From assembly GCA_023667095.1 (NCBI GenBank), contig JAMPAT010000008.1, forward strand, positions 1-64,000: a DNA stretch of 64,000 nucleotides. The letters are read 5' to 3'. Below, piece by piece: positions 8,841 to 19,090 of the stretch. This stretch comes from Bacteroidales bacterium (lineage in GTDB: Bacteria > Bacteroidota > Bacteroidia > Bacteroidales > UBA932). The stretch's first letter is position 1; every line of letters starts with the position of its first letter. The position numbers and the translations under genes were made by a program. The notes beneath the pieces were generated by a model. The model made no database searches, was not told the DNA's origin, and was given only the letters and a program-made list of their open reading frames with translations.

Positions 8841-11800
8841 TCAGACTGTAACTACACGGATGTTGCTGCAGGAGTTATGGCTTTCCTGCTCGACTTTTAT
8901 CTGTACGGGGATACGTTCCTGCAATTCTTCTATATGGCTTATTATCCCGACATGACGGCCGGATCTGGTATGAAGGGACCGGAGGGTGTTGACTGCATTC
9001 TGCAGCGCTTCTCCGCTCAATGTGCCGAATCCCTCGTCTATGAACAGGGTGTCTACGGCGAGCCGTTGCCCTATGTCGCTGAGAGCCAATGCGAGCGACA
9101 GCGAGACAAGGAAACTCTCCCCTCCGGAAATCGTACTTGCAGCACGCCTGGCGAATCCCTGGTAGGCATCCTCTATGGATATGACGAATGTGCCTGGCTC
9201 GACATGAAGGACATATCTGTCTGTCAGTGTTTTCATGTAGCTGTTGGCCGAGTGTATCAGGCTTGTCAGCACATAGCTCTGGGCTATTTTCCTGAATTTG
9301 CTGCCTGACGCATCTCCTATCATCCCGTTTATGCGCGACCATCTGAGGTAATCAGCCTTTTTGGCTTCAATGTCAGCAAGCAGCGCATTCAGCCTTGCCT
9401 TGTTTTCTGCATCTGCCCTGAGCTCCTGTGAGACGGCTCCTTTCCTTTCCTGTATCTCGGACATCTGCATTTCTATCGCAGAAATGCTTTCAGACAGGTA
9501 TTCCAGTGTCTCTCCCTCCATAATTGCAGGCTTGCCGGAGGTGTGTTCCGACATCTGTGCCTGGAGCTGCTGCAATGCGCTTCTGCATGATGCCGTTCTT
9601 TCGTGCACCTGTGCAAGGGCATCGGACATTGCCTTTATGTCTGCAGGGCTGTATCTGTCCAGCATCTTGAGATATTCCAGGTCAATCTGGCTGCCGGCAA
9701 GGAATTCCTCAACCTTTGCCGAATACATGCTTTCCTTTTGCGATGCGGACATGTACATTTCCTTTGCCGCGAGCACATTTGTCCTGAGCTGGGCAATCCT
9801 TTCCTGGATACCGTGGACCTGTACTGCATCTGCTGCAGGATATGAAGCCCATTCCGGCATAATGGATATAATGGCCTCCATTCCTCTGCCTATGTTTTCC
9901 CTGACAATGGCAAGCTCATTCATTGAGCTGCGGAGAGCCTGCAGACGGTTAAATCTGCTGTTATATATATCTGCTGCCTCTGTCAGCTCTTTCCGGAACT
10001 TGTCCGTGTCATTTTTCCAGCTGTCGCTCCAATTCCCGGGAACAATATGTCTGCATATCTGGCCTTCTGCGGCAATTGTTTCCTCTCTCCTTGACTGTAT
10101 AAGTCTTTTGGATGTGGAAATCCTGGACGTGCATTCGCCTATGGTGCTCTCAATCCTGCTGACTGCTTCCTTTGCCTTCTCGTATTCAATGCGGTATCTT
10201 TCTGCCGTCTCACGGCTCTCCATTGCAGCCTTTTCTGTCGCTTCTGCAGCTGAAATCATTTTTTCTGTGTCAGCCATGGCGTCATTGAGGTCCACGAGCA
10301 TTGTCTCAAGCAGATGGACAGAATCCGTGTCTGGCGATGCAATTCCGCATTTCATGCAGCTGTCTCTTGCATCCGCTTCCGCTGTCTTCAATGAATTGTC
10401 AGCCTCAAAGGCTTTCCTTGCAGCATCATGGTGCTTCTGCAGTGAATTTATCTCAGCATTGAGGCTGCTCCATCGGGCTGTGAGTTCCTGACAAGATTTT
10501 TCCGCTTCCCTGAATGCGCTGTCTGCCGATGTAAACAATCCTTCAATGTAATCTTCCTGGGGAAGTTCTGTGACGATGGTTTGCCTGCACACTGGACATG
10601 TGTCTCCCTTATGCAGCCCTGAACGTATTCCCTTGGCATATTCATCTGCGCTTGCCTTTATCTTTCCAAGGATCTTCCTGCGTTCCTCCATACGGATTCC
10701 AGCATCATGAATCTCCGGTTCAAGCTTCTGTAATTCAATGCGGTGCGACTCTATTGCCTTTAGCATTGCATCCAGTGAACCTGCGGTCTGCACTGCGCGG
10801 GCCCGTGCTTCGCCGAGCCTGTGCAGGTGTTCTTTTGCCATATTGATCAGGCCTATATTTCCCAATTGCCTTTCCTTCTGCCTCCTCAGTGACGGAAGGT
10901 CAGCATCAGCCAGCTTCTTCTCCAAGGTTTCGCATGATGCCCTGTGTTCCATATATCTGGCCTGTGCAAGTCCTGCTGCCTTCTCGGCATCAGCCTTTTG
11001 TGGAAGCAATATTGTGCCAAGCATATTTTCCTCGCCGGCAATCCTGTCTGTCTCCATGCTGATTTTCCTGTTGCCGTCCATATATGCCTGCAGGTGGCCG
11101 CATATAGTCTGGGCATTGGCATATACCTCTGCCTTACACTTTTCAGATTCCAGGAATGCAGCCAATGCCCCTGCTTCATTTTCTGTCTTCTGCATCATCT
11201 CCAGATGCCATCTGAAGCCGGCTGACATCTTCCTGAACTCATCAGAAAGCCCATGGAGCCTCTGTGCTGTGTCCTGCTTCTCCTGGGCCGCCTTTGCCAT
11301 ATCATTTAGCCAGCTGCGCACCTCTATGGTGCTGTTCCATTGCAAGGCAATGCTTTCATCGCGTCTTGCCTCTGGGCTTGCCGCTGCATCTTCCGCTGCC
11401 TGTAGAGCATCCATTGCCCTGGAAATCCTGTCTTTCAGGCCATTGCTTACGATAATCCACTGACGCTTCCTCTCTTCCGAACTTTTCCATGCCATGAAGC
11501 AACGGTATTCCTCCACGATATCTGCAATTTCCCGCCTTTTCTCCGATATTTCCTCTTCAGAAAGTACATTGATGTCTTCCACAAGCCGTTGGGCATCCTT
11601 GTAGACGGCTTCCTTGTCCCTGGAGATTTCGAATGCTTTGCGCCCTATCCTTGAATAGATGTCCACGCCCGTGATCTTTTCAAGGATGGAGGCCTTCTCT
11701 TCGTCCTTGCTGTTCAGGAAACGTGTGAATTCTCCCTGTGCCAGCATTGTTGTGCGGCAGAATTGACTGAAATCCAGCCCGATGGCAGCCTTCATCTCTT

Positions 11801-12239
11801 CACGTATCCCTATGTCCTTTGAAAGGGTGCTGCCGGAGTCGAGGTTTTTCAGGCTCCAGCTTTTGTTCTGAAGGGTGCCGTTTACCTTTCCCCTTGCACG
11901 TGCTACAGACCAGGATGCTTCATAATGGATCCCGTTGCTTCCGGTGAATGTCAGTGAGACGCAGGCCTCTGCTGTGTTGCGCCTCATCAGCTGCCGCGGA
12001 TCGTGTATCTTCACAGCCTTTTCGCCATCCATGGTTTCACCCTGCATGTCTGTGTTTTCGAGACGTGGCGTATTTGCGAACAGGGCGAGGCATATGGCAT
12101 CGAGGATTGTGGATTTCCCGGAGCCTGTCTTTCCTGTTATGAGGAAGACTTCGCTGGATGCAAGCGGCTCTGCGCTGAAATCGATTTCAGCATCTTCTAT
12201 TGAAGCTATATTGTGTATCTTGAGTCTATGCAGTTTCAT
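8841..12239 (-). CDS. sbcC: Exonuclease SbcC (Rad50-like SMC ATPase)
   Basis: A 1132-residue Rad50/SbcC ATPase. The N terminus has the Walker A loop ITGKTGSGKSTILDAICL (residues ~34-51) followed by MRRNTAEACVSLTF. Long coiled coils flank a zinc hook, DTCPVCRQ, near the middle. The C terminus has the ABC signature STISGGESFLVSLSLALAL and Walker B DTLFIDEGFGTL. With SbcD it forms the nuclease complex that opens hairpins and processes DNA ends. Length and domain order are normal. It lies 16 bases downstream of sbcD and is surely co-transcribed with it. Confidence 0.95.
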   Translation of the reverse strand: MKLHRLKIHNIASIEDAEIDFSAEPLASSEVFLITGKTGSGKSTILDAICLALFANTPRLENTDMQGETMDGEKAVKIHDPRQLMRRNTAEACVSLTFTGSNGIHYEASWSVARARGKVNGTLQNKSWSLKNLDSGSTLSKDIGIREEMKAAIGLDFSQFCRTTMLAQGEFTRFLNSKDEEKASILEKITGVDIYSRIGRKAFEISRDKEAVYKDAQRLVEDINVLSEEEISEKRREIADIVEEYRCFMAWKSSEERKRQWIIVSNGLKDRISRAMDALQAAEDAAASPEARRDESIALQWNSTIEVRSWLNDMAKAAQEKQDTAQRLHGLSDEFRKMSAGFRWHLEMMQKTENEAGALAAFLESEKCKAEVYANAQTICGHLQAYMDGNRKISMETDRIAGEENMLGTILLPQKADAEKAAGLAQARYMEHRASCETLEKKLADADLPSLRRQKERQLGNIGLINMAKEHLHRLGEARARAVQTAGSLDAMLKAIESHRIELQKLEPEIHDAGIRMEERRKILGKIKASADEYAKGIRSGLHKGDTCPVCRQTIVTELPQEDYIEGLFTSADSAFREAEKSCQELTARWSSLNAEINSLQKHHDAARKAFEADNSLKTAEADARDSCMKCGIASPDTDSVHLLETMLVDLNDAMADTEKMISAAEATEKAAMESRETAERYRIEYEKAKEAVSRIESTIGECTSRISTSKRLIQSRREETIAAEGQICRHIVPGNWSDSWKNDTDKFRKELTEAADIYNSRFNRLQALRSSMNELAIVRENIGRGMEAIISIMPEWASYPAADAVQVHGIQERIAQLRTNVLAAKEMYMSASQKESMYSAKVEEFLAGSQIDLEYLKMLDRYSPADIKAMSDALAQVHERTASCRSALQQLQAQMSEHTSGKPAIMEGETLEYLSESISAIEMQMSEIQERKGAVSQELRADAENKARLNALLADIEAKKADYLRWSRINGMIGDASGSKFRKIAQSYVLTSLIHSANSYMKTLTDRYVLHVEPGTFVISIEDAYQGFARRAASTISGGESFLVSLSLALALSDIGQRLAVDTLFIDEGFGTLSGEALQNAVNTLRSLHTRSGRHVGIISHIEELQERIPVQIKVEQESHNSCSNIRVVTV

Positions 12240-12255
12240 CGGCTTGAAAATTTAA

Positions 12256-13425
12256 TCAGACGTTCCGGCTTTCCTCGTTTACCATCTCAATGATTTCATT
12301 GAACAGCATTTCCATTTCCCCATCGAACCTCTGTCCTGTATCGTCTGCATACCTGCGTGCAATGTCGATTGGCTTCTCAGACCGGAATTCCTGGACTGTC
12401 AGGACCCTGGCCTTGCTCTCACGCCTGCCTTTGCGTATGGCGTTGATATGGCAGAAACGGCATTCCTTGCCTTTGCACAGCATCATTGCCTCATTGTTGG
12501 CTTCCGGAGGCAGGAAATCATCCGTCTCGACATTGAGGCGTATATATGCCTGGATGTCATCCGGAAAGCCATTCAGCAGTTCCTTTGCTTCCTGCCAGGA
12601 TGCGTATCCTTCAGCCGGAAGTGTAACAAGCGGATGTATGTCCTGGATGTCAATGGTCTGGACCCTTGGCCTGCTGCCATGGCTGTCAATCTCCACCATG
12701 CTTATGCTGTGGCTGAACTTTTCGTCAAAGCTGACACTTAGGGGAGTGCCGCTGTACCTTATCCTGTGCTCTCCTCCCTGTACGAACTGTGCATTGTGTA
12801 TATGCCCGAGTGCCAGATAGTCATATCCTGTCCCCATGTGGCTGATATCCAGGCTGTCTATGCCTCCTACGGTGTATCCGGTGACGTTGTCGTGGCCGGT
12901 GAAATCACATCCGCTGACTGTCGTGTGTGCTGACATTATGACCGGAAGTCCTGATGTATTGTGCTCTGCTGCAATGTCAAGCAGGTTCTGGAACCAGCCG
13001 TCCGGGATATTCCTTTCGCTGGAGTAGGGGACAGCTATGATATATCCTTTGTCCTCAATCTTTATCAGGTGGCTTTCCGGATTCCCTTTCTCCAGGTTTC
13101 CGACTACATGCACTTTCAGTGCACGCCATGGCTCCTTGAATATCTCGTGCCTGGTGCCGCTGTCATGGTTCCCTGCCGTGATGACCATTGTCATTGCAGG
13201 GCAGGCTTCGTGCATCCGGACTATTGCTTCCGTAAACATTGTCTGCACTGCTGATGACGGCTGGGCAGTATGGTATATGTCTCCACATATAAGCATCGCA
13301 TCAGGCTGGTGCTCACGGACAATGTCCTCTATCTGGCTCAGCATCGACTGCTGCTCTTCCGTCCGGTCATAGCTGTACAATGTATGCCCGAGATGCCAGT
13401 CGCTTGTGTGGAGAATCTTTATCAT
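12256..13425 (-). CDS. sbcD: Exonuclease SbcD (Mre11-like nuclease)
   Basis: A 389-residue calcineurin-like phosphoesterase with the five metal-binding motifs of Mre11/SbcD: LHTSDWHLGH at residues 5-14, LICGDIYH at about 44-51, ITAGNHDSG near 82, then IMSAHTTVSG and LALGHIHNAQ. It supplies the Mn-dependent nuclease of the SbcCD complex. ATG 13425 gives a start at the family's usual MIKILHTSDWHLG. A probable promoter lies 30 bases upstream, and sbcC follows after 16 bases. Confidence 0.95.
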   Translation of the reverse strand: MIKILHTSDWHLGHTLYSYDRTEEQQSMLSQIEDIVREHQPDAMLICGDIYHTAQPSSAVQTMFTEAIVRMHEACPAMTMVITAGNHDSGTRHEIFKEPWRALKVHVVGNLEKGNPESHLIKIEDKGYIIAVPYSSERNIPDGWFQNLLDIAAEHNTSGLPVIMSAHTTVSGCDFTGHDNVTGYTVGGIDSLDISHMGTGYDYLALGHIHNAQFVQGGEHRIRYSGTPLSVSFDEKFSHSISMVEIDSHGSRPRVQTIDIQDIHPLVTLPAEGYASWQEAKELLNGFPDDIQAYIRLNVETDDFLPPEANNEAMMLCKGKECRFCHINAIRKGRRESKARVLTVQEFRSEKPIDIARRYADDTGQRFDGEMEMLFNEIIEMVNEESRNV

Positions 13426-13452
13426 ATCGTTTCCATTTCCTGTTTACGGTTG

Positions 13453-13478
13453 CAAAGTTAATGAATGCTTGTGCCAAA
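13453..13478 (-). promoter_or_regulatory. Probable promoter for sbcDC
   Basis: On the minus strand TAACTTTG (13453-13460) fits the TAnnTTTG -7 box. TTTG at 13475-13478 lies upstream, although the 14-base spacing is shorter than usual. The operon start codon is 28 bases downstream. Confidence 0.45.
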
Positions 13479-13515
13479 CTGCTGCACATCTGAAACTTTT
13501 TTATAGCATGCCGGA

Positions 13516-16101
13516 CTATATCTCAACAGTATATGAGCCGCTTCCGTATTCCTTGCATGTTGTCTGTCCGGGAAGGGTTACAGATGCTGCAGCACCTTGC
13601 GGGACAGTGAAATTCCATATCCATTTGTCGCCCTCATATCTCCATGAGCTTTTGATGAGTCCGGAAGCAGACTGATACTCCGCATCAACGCTGCCAAGCC
13701 TCCTGTCCGGCACCGGCTTCATTATTATATGCCTGAATCCGGGTTCAGCCGGATCTGCTGCAATTCCGGCGGCAGACTCCCATATCCATTCGCACACAAC
13801 ACCATAGGCATAGTGGTTGAAGCTGTTCATCCCTCTCGGGCCCATGCCTTTCTCTATCATGTAGCTGTTCCAGCGTTCCCATATTGTGGTTGCTCCATTG
13901 TCCACGGAATAAAGCCAGCTTGGATTCTTGCGCTGCAGCAGAAGTCCGTATGCGATGTCTGCCATCCCGTTCTCTGTGAGGGTTGCCATAAGTATCGATG
14001 TGCCGAGAAAGCCTGTCTGGAGGCAGTTTCCGTGCATTGTGAAGTTGTCGCGGAGACGTGAAACCATATTTTCGCGCTCCTCTGTGGAGAGGATTCCGTT
14101 CTTGAGTGCGAAAAGTGCAGGTGTCTGCATAGTGTTCAGTATTTCGGCCTTGAACCTTCCATTGCTGTCAAGGAACCGTTCGCGTATATACTCCTTTGCC
14201 CTGGAAACCATTGCGCTGTATTTCCCTGCATCCCTTCCGGTTGCAGCAGCCATGTCGCGCATCATCCCGGCATCGATTGCCCAGTAGGATGCGCTGAGAT
14301 AGTTCCAGTATTCTACGGCTTCAGGAAGCGGTCCCCAGTTGCCCTGTGCATCCCTGCCGAAAGCTGTCCCTCCGCAGCTTTCAAGCGGCTCATAGCTGAG
14401 CCAGTCAGCCCACTGGTAGTTGCCGTTTTCCGCAATCAGGGCATTGTGGTCATATCTTGTCGCATCGACATGGTCCATGAATTTCTCCATTGATGCCCAG
14501 CATTCGTCAACTATCTTTGTGTCGCCGAACTGTTTCCATACTGTCCATGGGACGATGACCCCGGCATCAGCCCAGCCAAGGCGCATCTTTTCCCATCCGT
14601 ATTGTGCCAATGGAGCAACTCCAGGATAGCCGCCGGCATCGCCCTGGCTGTCACGCATGTCGCGCATCCATTTGTGGAAGAACGGAGCTGTGTTGGCAAA
14701 GAAAGTACCTGTCTCTGCAAATACCTGTGTATCAGCAGCCCATCCAAGGCGTTCATTACGCTGAGGGCAGTCTGTAGGCACTGACAGGTAGTTGGAGAGC
14801 TGTCCCCATACTGTGTTGGATATAATCTTGTTGACCAGCTCGTTGCTTGTCGTGATGTGTCCCGTTTCCAGTTCCTTTGATATAGATGTCACAGGAATGG
14901 AGCGGATACTCTTTATTGTAACTTCATCTGTAGCTGTGACGGAGATGAAACGGTATCCGAAGAAGGTGCTGCGCGGACAGAATGCGACATCTTTCCTTGA
15001 ACCGGCGAATGTATAGCCGAGAATCATCCCTGTATCAGGAATACGGAGGTTAAGGCGGTGTATGCTTCCCTCAGGGCCGTCCATGCCGCGGCTTTTGGCA
15101 CCGTTCCCGTCGTTCAGCAGCTCTGCCGGGAGACATTGCAGCCTTGTCCCTTCCGCTGCATTGAACACGAAGGACGGCACGGCAGCGCAGTTCTGACCGA
15201 AGTCTATTACCAGTGTCTCGCCTGGCTTTATCCTCATCGTCTCTCCTTCTGCAAATTCCTTTGTTATGATGATTTTGCCATATTCTTCATCTGTCGCTCC
15301 GGATGTGCCCTCCCATATATATGCCTTGACAGGGGAGAGGGCGAGATCTTTGCGGAAATATATTTCAGCACCGTCAGAAGGGAGTATCTCACCTTTGAAC
15401 TCATCATTGATTTCAGGGGTGTGGAGCTTCCCTGCCGTCTCATATCCTGGAAGTTCACGGGCATCATATTCCTCTCCGTCGAAGATAGCGGCATGCTTTA
15501 CAGGGCCTGTAATTCCTGCCTTCCAGTTCTCCGTATCTGTGCCATATCTCTTTTTGCTTCCGTCACTGAATGTCAGCTCGACAACTCCGCGGAATGCACA
15601 TTTCTTCCCGGTCATGCCTTCGTGGCCTCCAGGTGTGACAATCTTGTCAGCCCACCATCCCGGTGTAACCTGTGCCGATAAGGTATTTTCTGCCCCGGCC
15701 TTTGTGTGCATTGCCTCTGTAATGTCATATGTGAATGAGCGTCTGGTCTTTTCATGGTGAGTGAACCCTGGCTTCAGGATTTCATTGCCGATCAGTCTGC
15801 CGTTGACGTACAGGTCATATACTCCAAGTCCTGTAGTCATCCATTTCGCTGATACAATCTTCTTTTCATTCTTCAATGCCGAGACAAACCAGCTTGCCCC
15901 GTCTGCCGCGCGTGTCCCGTCATGTACCGTCCCCTCGACAACAGGTGCGTCCGGTGCTGAAATCCAGCTTGATACTTCCCATGCGGAGTCATCGAGGGCA
16001 TCTGTCCTCTGTCCTGTCACGGTGTCTGTCTGTGTGCTGCATGATACCATCGCCGAGGCGCACAATGCGGCTGCAGCCTTTTTTAGTGTTCCGATTCTCA
16101 T
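13516..16101 (-). CDS. Alpha-L-rhamnosidase, GH78 family lipoprotein
   Basis: An 861-residue secreted enzyme that releases terminal L-rhamnose from plant or bacterial glycans. The N terminus is a lipoprotein signal ending in the lipobox-like SAMVSC, so it is expected to be membrane-anchored. Two beta-sandwich regions precede the (alpha/alpha)6 catalytic domain, recognised by VPTDCPQRNERLGWAADTQ, the GH78 general-acid region. The C-terminal family stretch includes ATTIWERWNSY and MNSFNHYAYG. Length is typical. It stands alone without visible SusCD genes. Its genuine end is a TAG codon, which shows that TAG is an ordinary stop in this host. Confidence 0.9.
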   Translation of the reverse strand: MRIGTLKKAAAALCASAMVSCSTQTDTVTGQRTDALDDSAWEVSSWISAPDAPVVEGTVHDGTRAADGASWFVSALKNEKKIVSAKWMTTGLGVYDLYVNGRLIGNEILKPGFTHHEKTRRSFTYDITEAMHTKAGAENTLSAQVTPGWWADKIVTPGGHEGMTGKKCAFRGVVELTFSDGSKKRYGTDTENWKAGITGPVKHAAIFDGEEYDARELPGYETAGKLHTPEINDEFKGEILPSDGAEIYFRKDLALSPVKAYIWEGTSGATDEEYGKIIITKEFAEGETMRIKPGETLVIDFGQNCAAVPSFVFNAAEGTRLQCLPAELLNDGNGAKSRGMDGPEGSIHRLNLRIPDTGMILGYTFAGSRKDVAFCPRSTFFGYRFISVTATDEVTIKSIRSIPVTSISKELETGHITTSNELVNKIISNTVWGQLSNYLSVPTDCPQRNERLGWAADTQVFAETGTFFANTAPFFHKWMRDMRDSQGDAGGYPGVAPLAQYGWEKMRLGWADAGVIVPWTVWKQFGDTKIVDECWASMEKFMDHVDATRYDHNALIAENGNYQWADWLSYEPLESCGGTAFGRDAQGNWGPLPEAVEYWNYLSASYWAIDAGMMRDMAAATGRDAGKYSAMVSRAKEYIRERFLDSNGRFKAEILNTMQTPALFALKNGILSTEERENMVSRLRDNFTMHGNCLQTGFLGTSILMATLTENGMADIAYGLLLQRKNPSWLYSVDNGATTIWERWNSYMIEKGMGPRGMNSFNHYAYGVVCEWIWESAAGIAADPAEPGFRHIIMKPVPDRRLGSVDAEYQSASGLIKSSWRYEGDKWIWNFTVPQGAAASVTLPGQTTCKEYGSGSYTVEI

Positions 16102-16176
16102 ATCTTACGGTTATATATGTCTTTGTGTCCTTTATCTGGATTATGCATGTCTGCCATGTCTCTGTATCCAGGCATG

Positions 16177-16184
16177 CAAAAGTA
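16177..16184 (-). promoter_or_regulatory. -7 box for the rhamnosidase gene
   Basis: TACTTTTG on the minus strand fits TAnnTTTG, 76 bases before the rhamnosidase start. The divergent region 16102-16409 must also hold the promoter for the plus-strand DJ-1 operon, but I could not place that one convincingly. Confidence 0.45.
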
Positions 16185-16409
16185 GCAATAAACTTTAACA
16201 GATATTGCATCTGCAGTGATTTTTGACGTAGGATGTCCTGACCTCAGCTGTGGTGCTCTCCTTTCAGCACAATGCATGATTATTCAAATAAAATCATTAA
16301 AATTGCAGCCGGATTGTCTTCGGCAATCCATATTTTTGTGGCGGGGAGGCAGAAGTTCCTCCTGTGTATTGGCAGTAAATCCGAACAATTCCGGGAAAAG
16401 TAATTGAGT

Positions 16410-17024
16410 ATGGGCAATGAAGTTCTATATGTTCTGCTGCCTGATTTTGCAGAACACGAGATGGTATATCTCGCACAGGCAATATCTTCGGATGAGTTTT
16501 CCATGAAAGAGAATCCGAAGTATGTAAATAAGGTGGTCGCTCCGGAAATGGAGCCTGTAAAGTCAATCGGAGGCTTCCGTATGCTGCCGGACTATTCGTT
16601 TGGCTCTATGCCTGATGACTATGCGGCACTTGTGCTGGTCGGCGGGTTCGGCTGGTCCTCTCCTGATGCTGACAAAGTGGTCCCGATTGTCAGGAATGCG
16701 CTGGAGAAAGGGAAGATTGTCGGTGCGATCTGCAATGCAGCCTCGTTTATGGCGAAGCACGGTTTCCTGAATGAAGTCGAACATACGGGCAATGGTCCGG
16801 AACAGCTGAAGCAGTGGGGAGGCGGGAACTATACCAATGTCTCCGGATACCGGCATAGGCAGGCTGTGTCTGACCATGGGATCGTCACTGCAAACGGCTC
16901 TGCAACCCTCGAATTTGCGAAGGAACTGCTCCTGCTGCTGGAAAATGATACACCGCAGCGCATAGAAATGTATTACCAGTTCAACAGGCAGGGATTCTGT
17001 GAACTGTTCAAGATATCTGATTGA
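16410..17024 (+). CDS. DJ-1/PfpI family protein
   Basis: A 204-residue protein of the DJ-1/PfpI (class I glutamine amidotransferase-like) superfamily. The fold signature includes VLYVLLPDFAEHEMVYL at the start, LVLVGGFGWSSPDADKVVP, and the nucleophile-elbow region VGAICNAASFMAKHG, with Cys in the expected place. Such proteins act as deglycases, chaperones or small hydrolases, so the exact reaction cannot be told. I chose ATG 16410 over the upstream TTG. The following genes are closely spaced, suggesting a three-gene operon. Confidence 0.8.
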   Translation: MGNEVLYVLLPDFAEHEMVYLAQAISSDEFSMKENPKYVNKVVAPEMEPVKSIGGFRMLPDYSFGSMPDDYAALVLVGGFGWSSPDADKVVPIVRNALEKGKIVGAICNAASFMAKHGFLNEVEHTGNGPEQLKQWGGGNYTNVSGYRHRQAVSDHGIVTANGSATLEFAKELLLLLENDTPQRIEMYYQFNRQGFCELFKISD

Positions 17025-17037
17025 GAAAGGATTGATC

Positions 17038-17829
17038 ATGTTTGATCCAAAGCATCCACGGGGCGCCTATCCAGGTGCTGCGGCAATGAAACCGCAATAT
17101 GTGCTGATTACAGAAAATGGTGAAGAGCGCACATCCAATGTGACTCCAGAGCGCATAGTCAACGCTGTCAATGCAATCAGCACCAATGGATATGTGACAA
17201 TCGAGAAGTGCCGGCCTGCCGTTGTTGTGCAGGATGCTTCTGTCTTTGCAATAAGTTTCTATAAAGACTCGCGCATTTCCGTCTATTTCAAGATAGGCGG
17301 AACGGTGCTGCGGACATCGGCTTCCGGCTGTACATGCCGTGAGGCTGCAGAAATGATGTGCGATTTCCTGCTGTATGCCAGGATTTCGGATACGCAGGAC
17401 TGGACATGTGAGGAATTGATGCCGGTGCAGTTTCAGAGGAGCGAGTCAAGCCTTACGGTAGATGGCGAGGAATTCCGGTATTTCGGCTCCGATGATGTAA
17501 TGGCTGCACTGGAAAACATCAGGGAAGGCAAATCAAGGTGGCTTACCCATGGCTTTACCGGCGAAGGTGAAAATGGCGGGTATGTCCATGTCCTCAGGTG
17601 CGATGCAGACGGTGGGCAGCCTGAATATAAGGTGGAATGGGTCAGATGGACAAAGCCGCCGACGGGATGCAGGACTGCCGTATCCTGTTTTGACCTCGTC
17701 AGGAAATGGCTGTCTGATTTTTCCATTGACAGGAAGTATCCGGAACAGGATTCCGGATGGGAAAGTTTTGATGTAGAGGATTATTTCCATAATTTAATCA
17801 ACAGGTTTTCAAAAGACAATGAACGGTAG
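17038..17829 (+). CDS. Uncharacterised protein in the DJ-1/Sel1 operon
   Basis: A 263-residue soluble protein with no signal peptide or membrane segment. I do not recognise a family. The middle is rich in Cys and aromatic residues (SGCTCREAAEMMC), and the C-terminal part has several Trp residues. ATG 17038 is preceded by a purine-rich AGAAAGGA about 8 bases upstream and gives a plausible start, whereas the longer frame overlaps the DJ-1 gene. Its last 11 bases overlap the start of the Sel1-repeat gene, so the two are likely translationally coupled. Confidence 0.6.
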   Translation: MFDPKHPRGAYPGAAAMKPQYVLITENGEERTSNVTPERIVNAVNAISTNGYVTIEKCRPAVVVQDASVFAISFYKDSRISVYFKIGGTVLRTSASGCTCREAAEMMCDFLLYARISDTQDWTCEELMPVQFQRSESSLTVDGEEFRYFGSDDVMAALENIREGKSRWLTHGFTGEGENGGYVHVLRCDADGGQPEYKVEWVRWTKPPTGCRTAVSCFDLVRKWLSDFSIDRKYPEQDSGWESFDVEDYFHNLINRFSKDNER

Positions 17830-19090
17830 ATACAGCCTGCCTGTAGTGAAGGCAGTAGACTTGATTTGGACAAGCTTCAACAAGGAAGAGATACACCGGG
17901 GCTATGCAATGCTCCTCCAGGCAGCCCAGCAGGGGGATGCAGATGCCTTGTGCTTTATCGCACGCTGCTTTATGGGTGAGCAATATGTGTGGAGCGGGGC
18001 CGGCTTCGAGACAGATGATGCAAATGCGTCCATGCTGATGCAGAAAAGTGCGATGATGGGAAGTGCTACAGGTGTGCTATGCGCTGTGAGGAGCGGGAAT
18101 TTTACCCCTGCTGTCCAGCGTGGGATGCCTTTTGCCTCATTCAAGGAGGCTTTTGAGGAAATCCTTGAACAGGCGGACCGCGGCAATGCATTCTGCTGCT
18201 ATTTGATTGGCAATGTATATTTCTGGGGAGACTATCTTATGGTTGAGCCGGAGCTTGCAGAGAAGTTCAGCGATGAACAGGAATACAATGCCTTTGCCTA
18301 TCCGATTGCCTGCAAATATTACGAACGCAGCTTCAACGGACGCATCTGTGCCGGCTGGGGAAATTACCGTGACATCAGGAAATCAGGGCTTTGCCGGATT
18401 GCGGATGAAGTATATGAAAAATATTTCCGTGCACTTGCCGGGATTTCCCCTGCAATCTGCAACGACTATGGACTTTATATTGAACTGCAGAAGGATGATC
18501 CTGAGACAGCCCTCGCGTACTATATCAATGCTGCCCAGCGCGGTGACCTGCAGGCTGCTTTCAATGCCGGATCTTCCTATGAGAGTGGCACCGGAGTAGG
18601 GAAGGACCTGGATATGGCTTTCAATTTCTACGAAGTGGCGGCTGTCGGCGGACATGCCAAAGGGCAATGGCATACAGGGTATTATTATTTTGACGGCTGG
18701 GGAAATGTAGAGCAGGACTATGCAAAAGCTGCGGACTGGTTTGACAAAGCCTACCGCAATCCCAAGTGCAGCCATGAGGTGGAAGTGTGGTCCGCTGCCT
18801 ATCTCGGCATATGCTACCAGGACGGGCTCGGTGTAGTGCAGGATGATTATGCTGCTTTTGAATATCTCCGTGAAGCAGAGGAGGGGGCAGATGAATTGTG
18901 GAATCCGATTGATGGCATGGTGCTGAACGCATTGGGCGTGGCATATGCCTACGGACGCGGTGTGGAGCAGAATGTCCAGTCTGGCTGCCGGTATCTGGAA
19001 CGGGCAGTGGAATCCGGCAGCGAAGTGGCACAGCAGCATCTTGTCTATATCCGGAACCTGTTTGCCTCTTCCGGCAACATCGGGTCATGA
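17819..19090 (+). CDS. Sel1-like repeat (SLR/TPR) protein
   Basis: A 423-residue cytoplasmic protein built from Sel1-like repeats, helical hairpins of about 36 residues related to TPRs. Clear units include SYESGTGVGKDLDMAFNFYE, YYYFDGWGNVEQDYAKAADW, GLGVVQDDYAAFEYLREAE and YAYGRGVEQNVQSGCRYLE. These repeats are protein-binding scaffolds and no catalytic domain is visible. The start overlaps the previous stop, indicating coupling. The 3' end is convergent with a broken acetyltransferase gene. Confidence 0.8.
   Translation: MNGRYSLPVVKAVDLIWTSFNKEEIHRGYAMLLQAAQQGDADALCFIARCFMGEQYVWSGAGFETDDANASMLMQKSAMMGSATGVLCAVRSGNFTPAVQRGMPFASFKEAFEEILEQADRGNAFCCYLIGNVYFWGDYLMVEPELAEKFSDEQEYNAFAYPIACKYYERSFNGRICAGWGNYRDIRKSGLCRIADEVYEKYFRALAGISPAICNDYGLYIELQKDDPETALAYYINAAQRGDLQAAFNAGSSYESGTGVGKDLDMAFNFYEVAAVGGHAKGQWHTGYYYFDGWGNVEQDYAKAADWFDKAYRNPKCSHEVEVWSAAYLGICYQDGLGVVQDDYAAFEYLREAEEGADELWNPIDGMVLNALGVAYAYGRGVEQNVQSGCRYLERAVESGSEVAQQHLVYIRNLFASSGNIGS

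Noticed and set aside
8576..8851. Open frame overlapping the small HARE-HTH gene in another frame
   Set aside because: Its composition is that of a shadow, and the alternative frame has a clear domain pattern.
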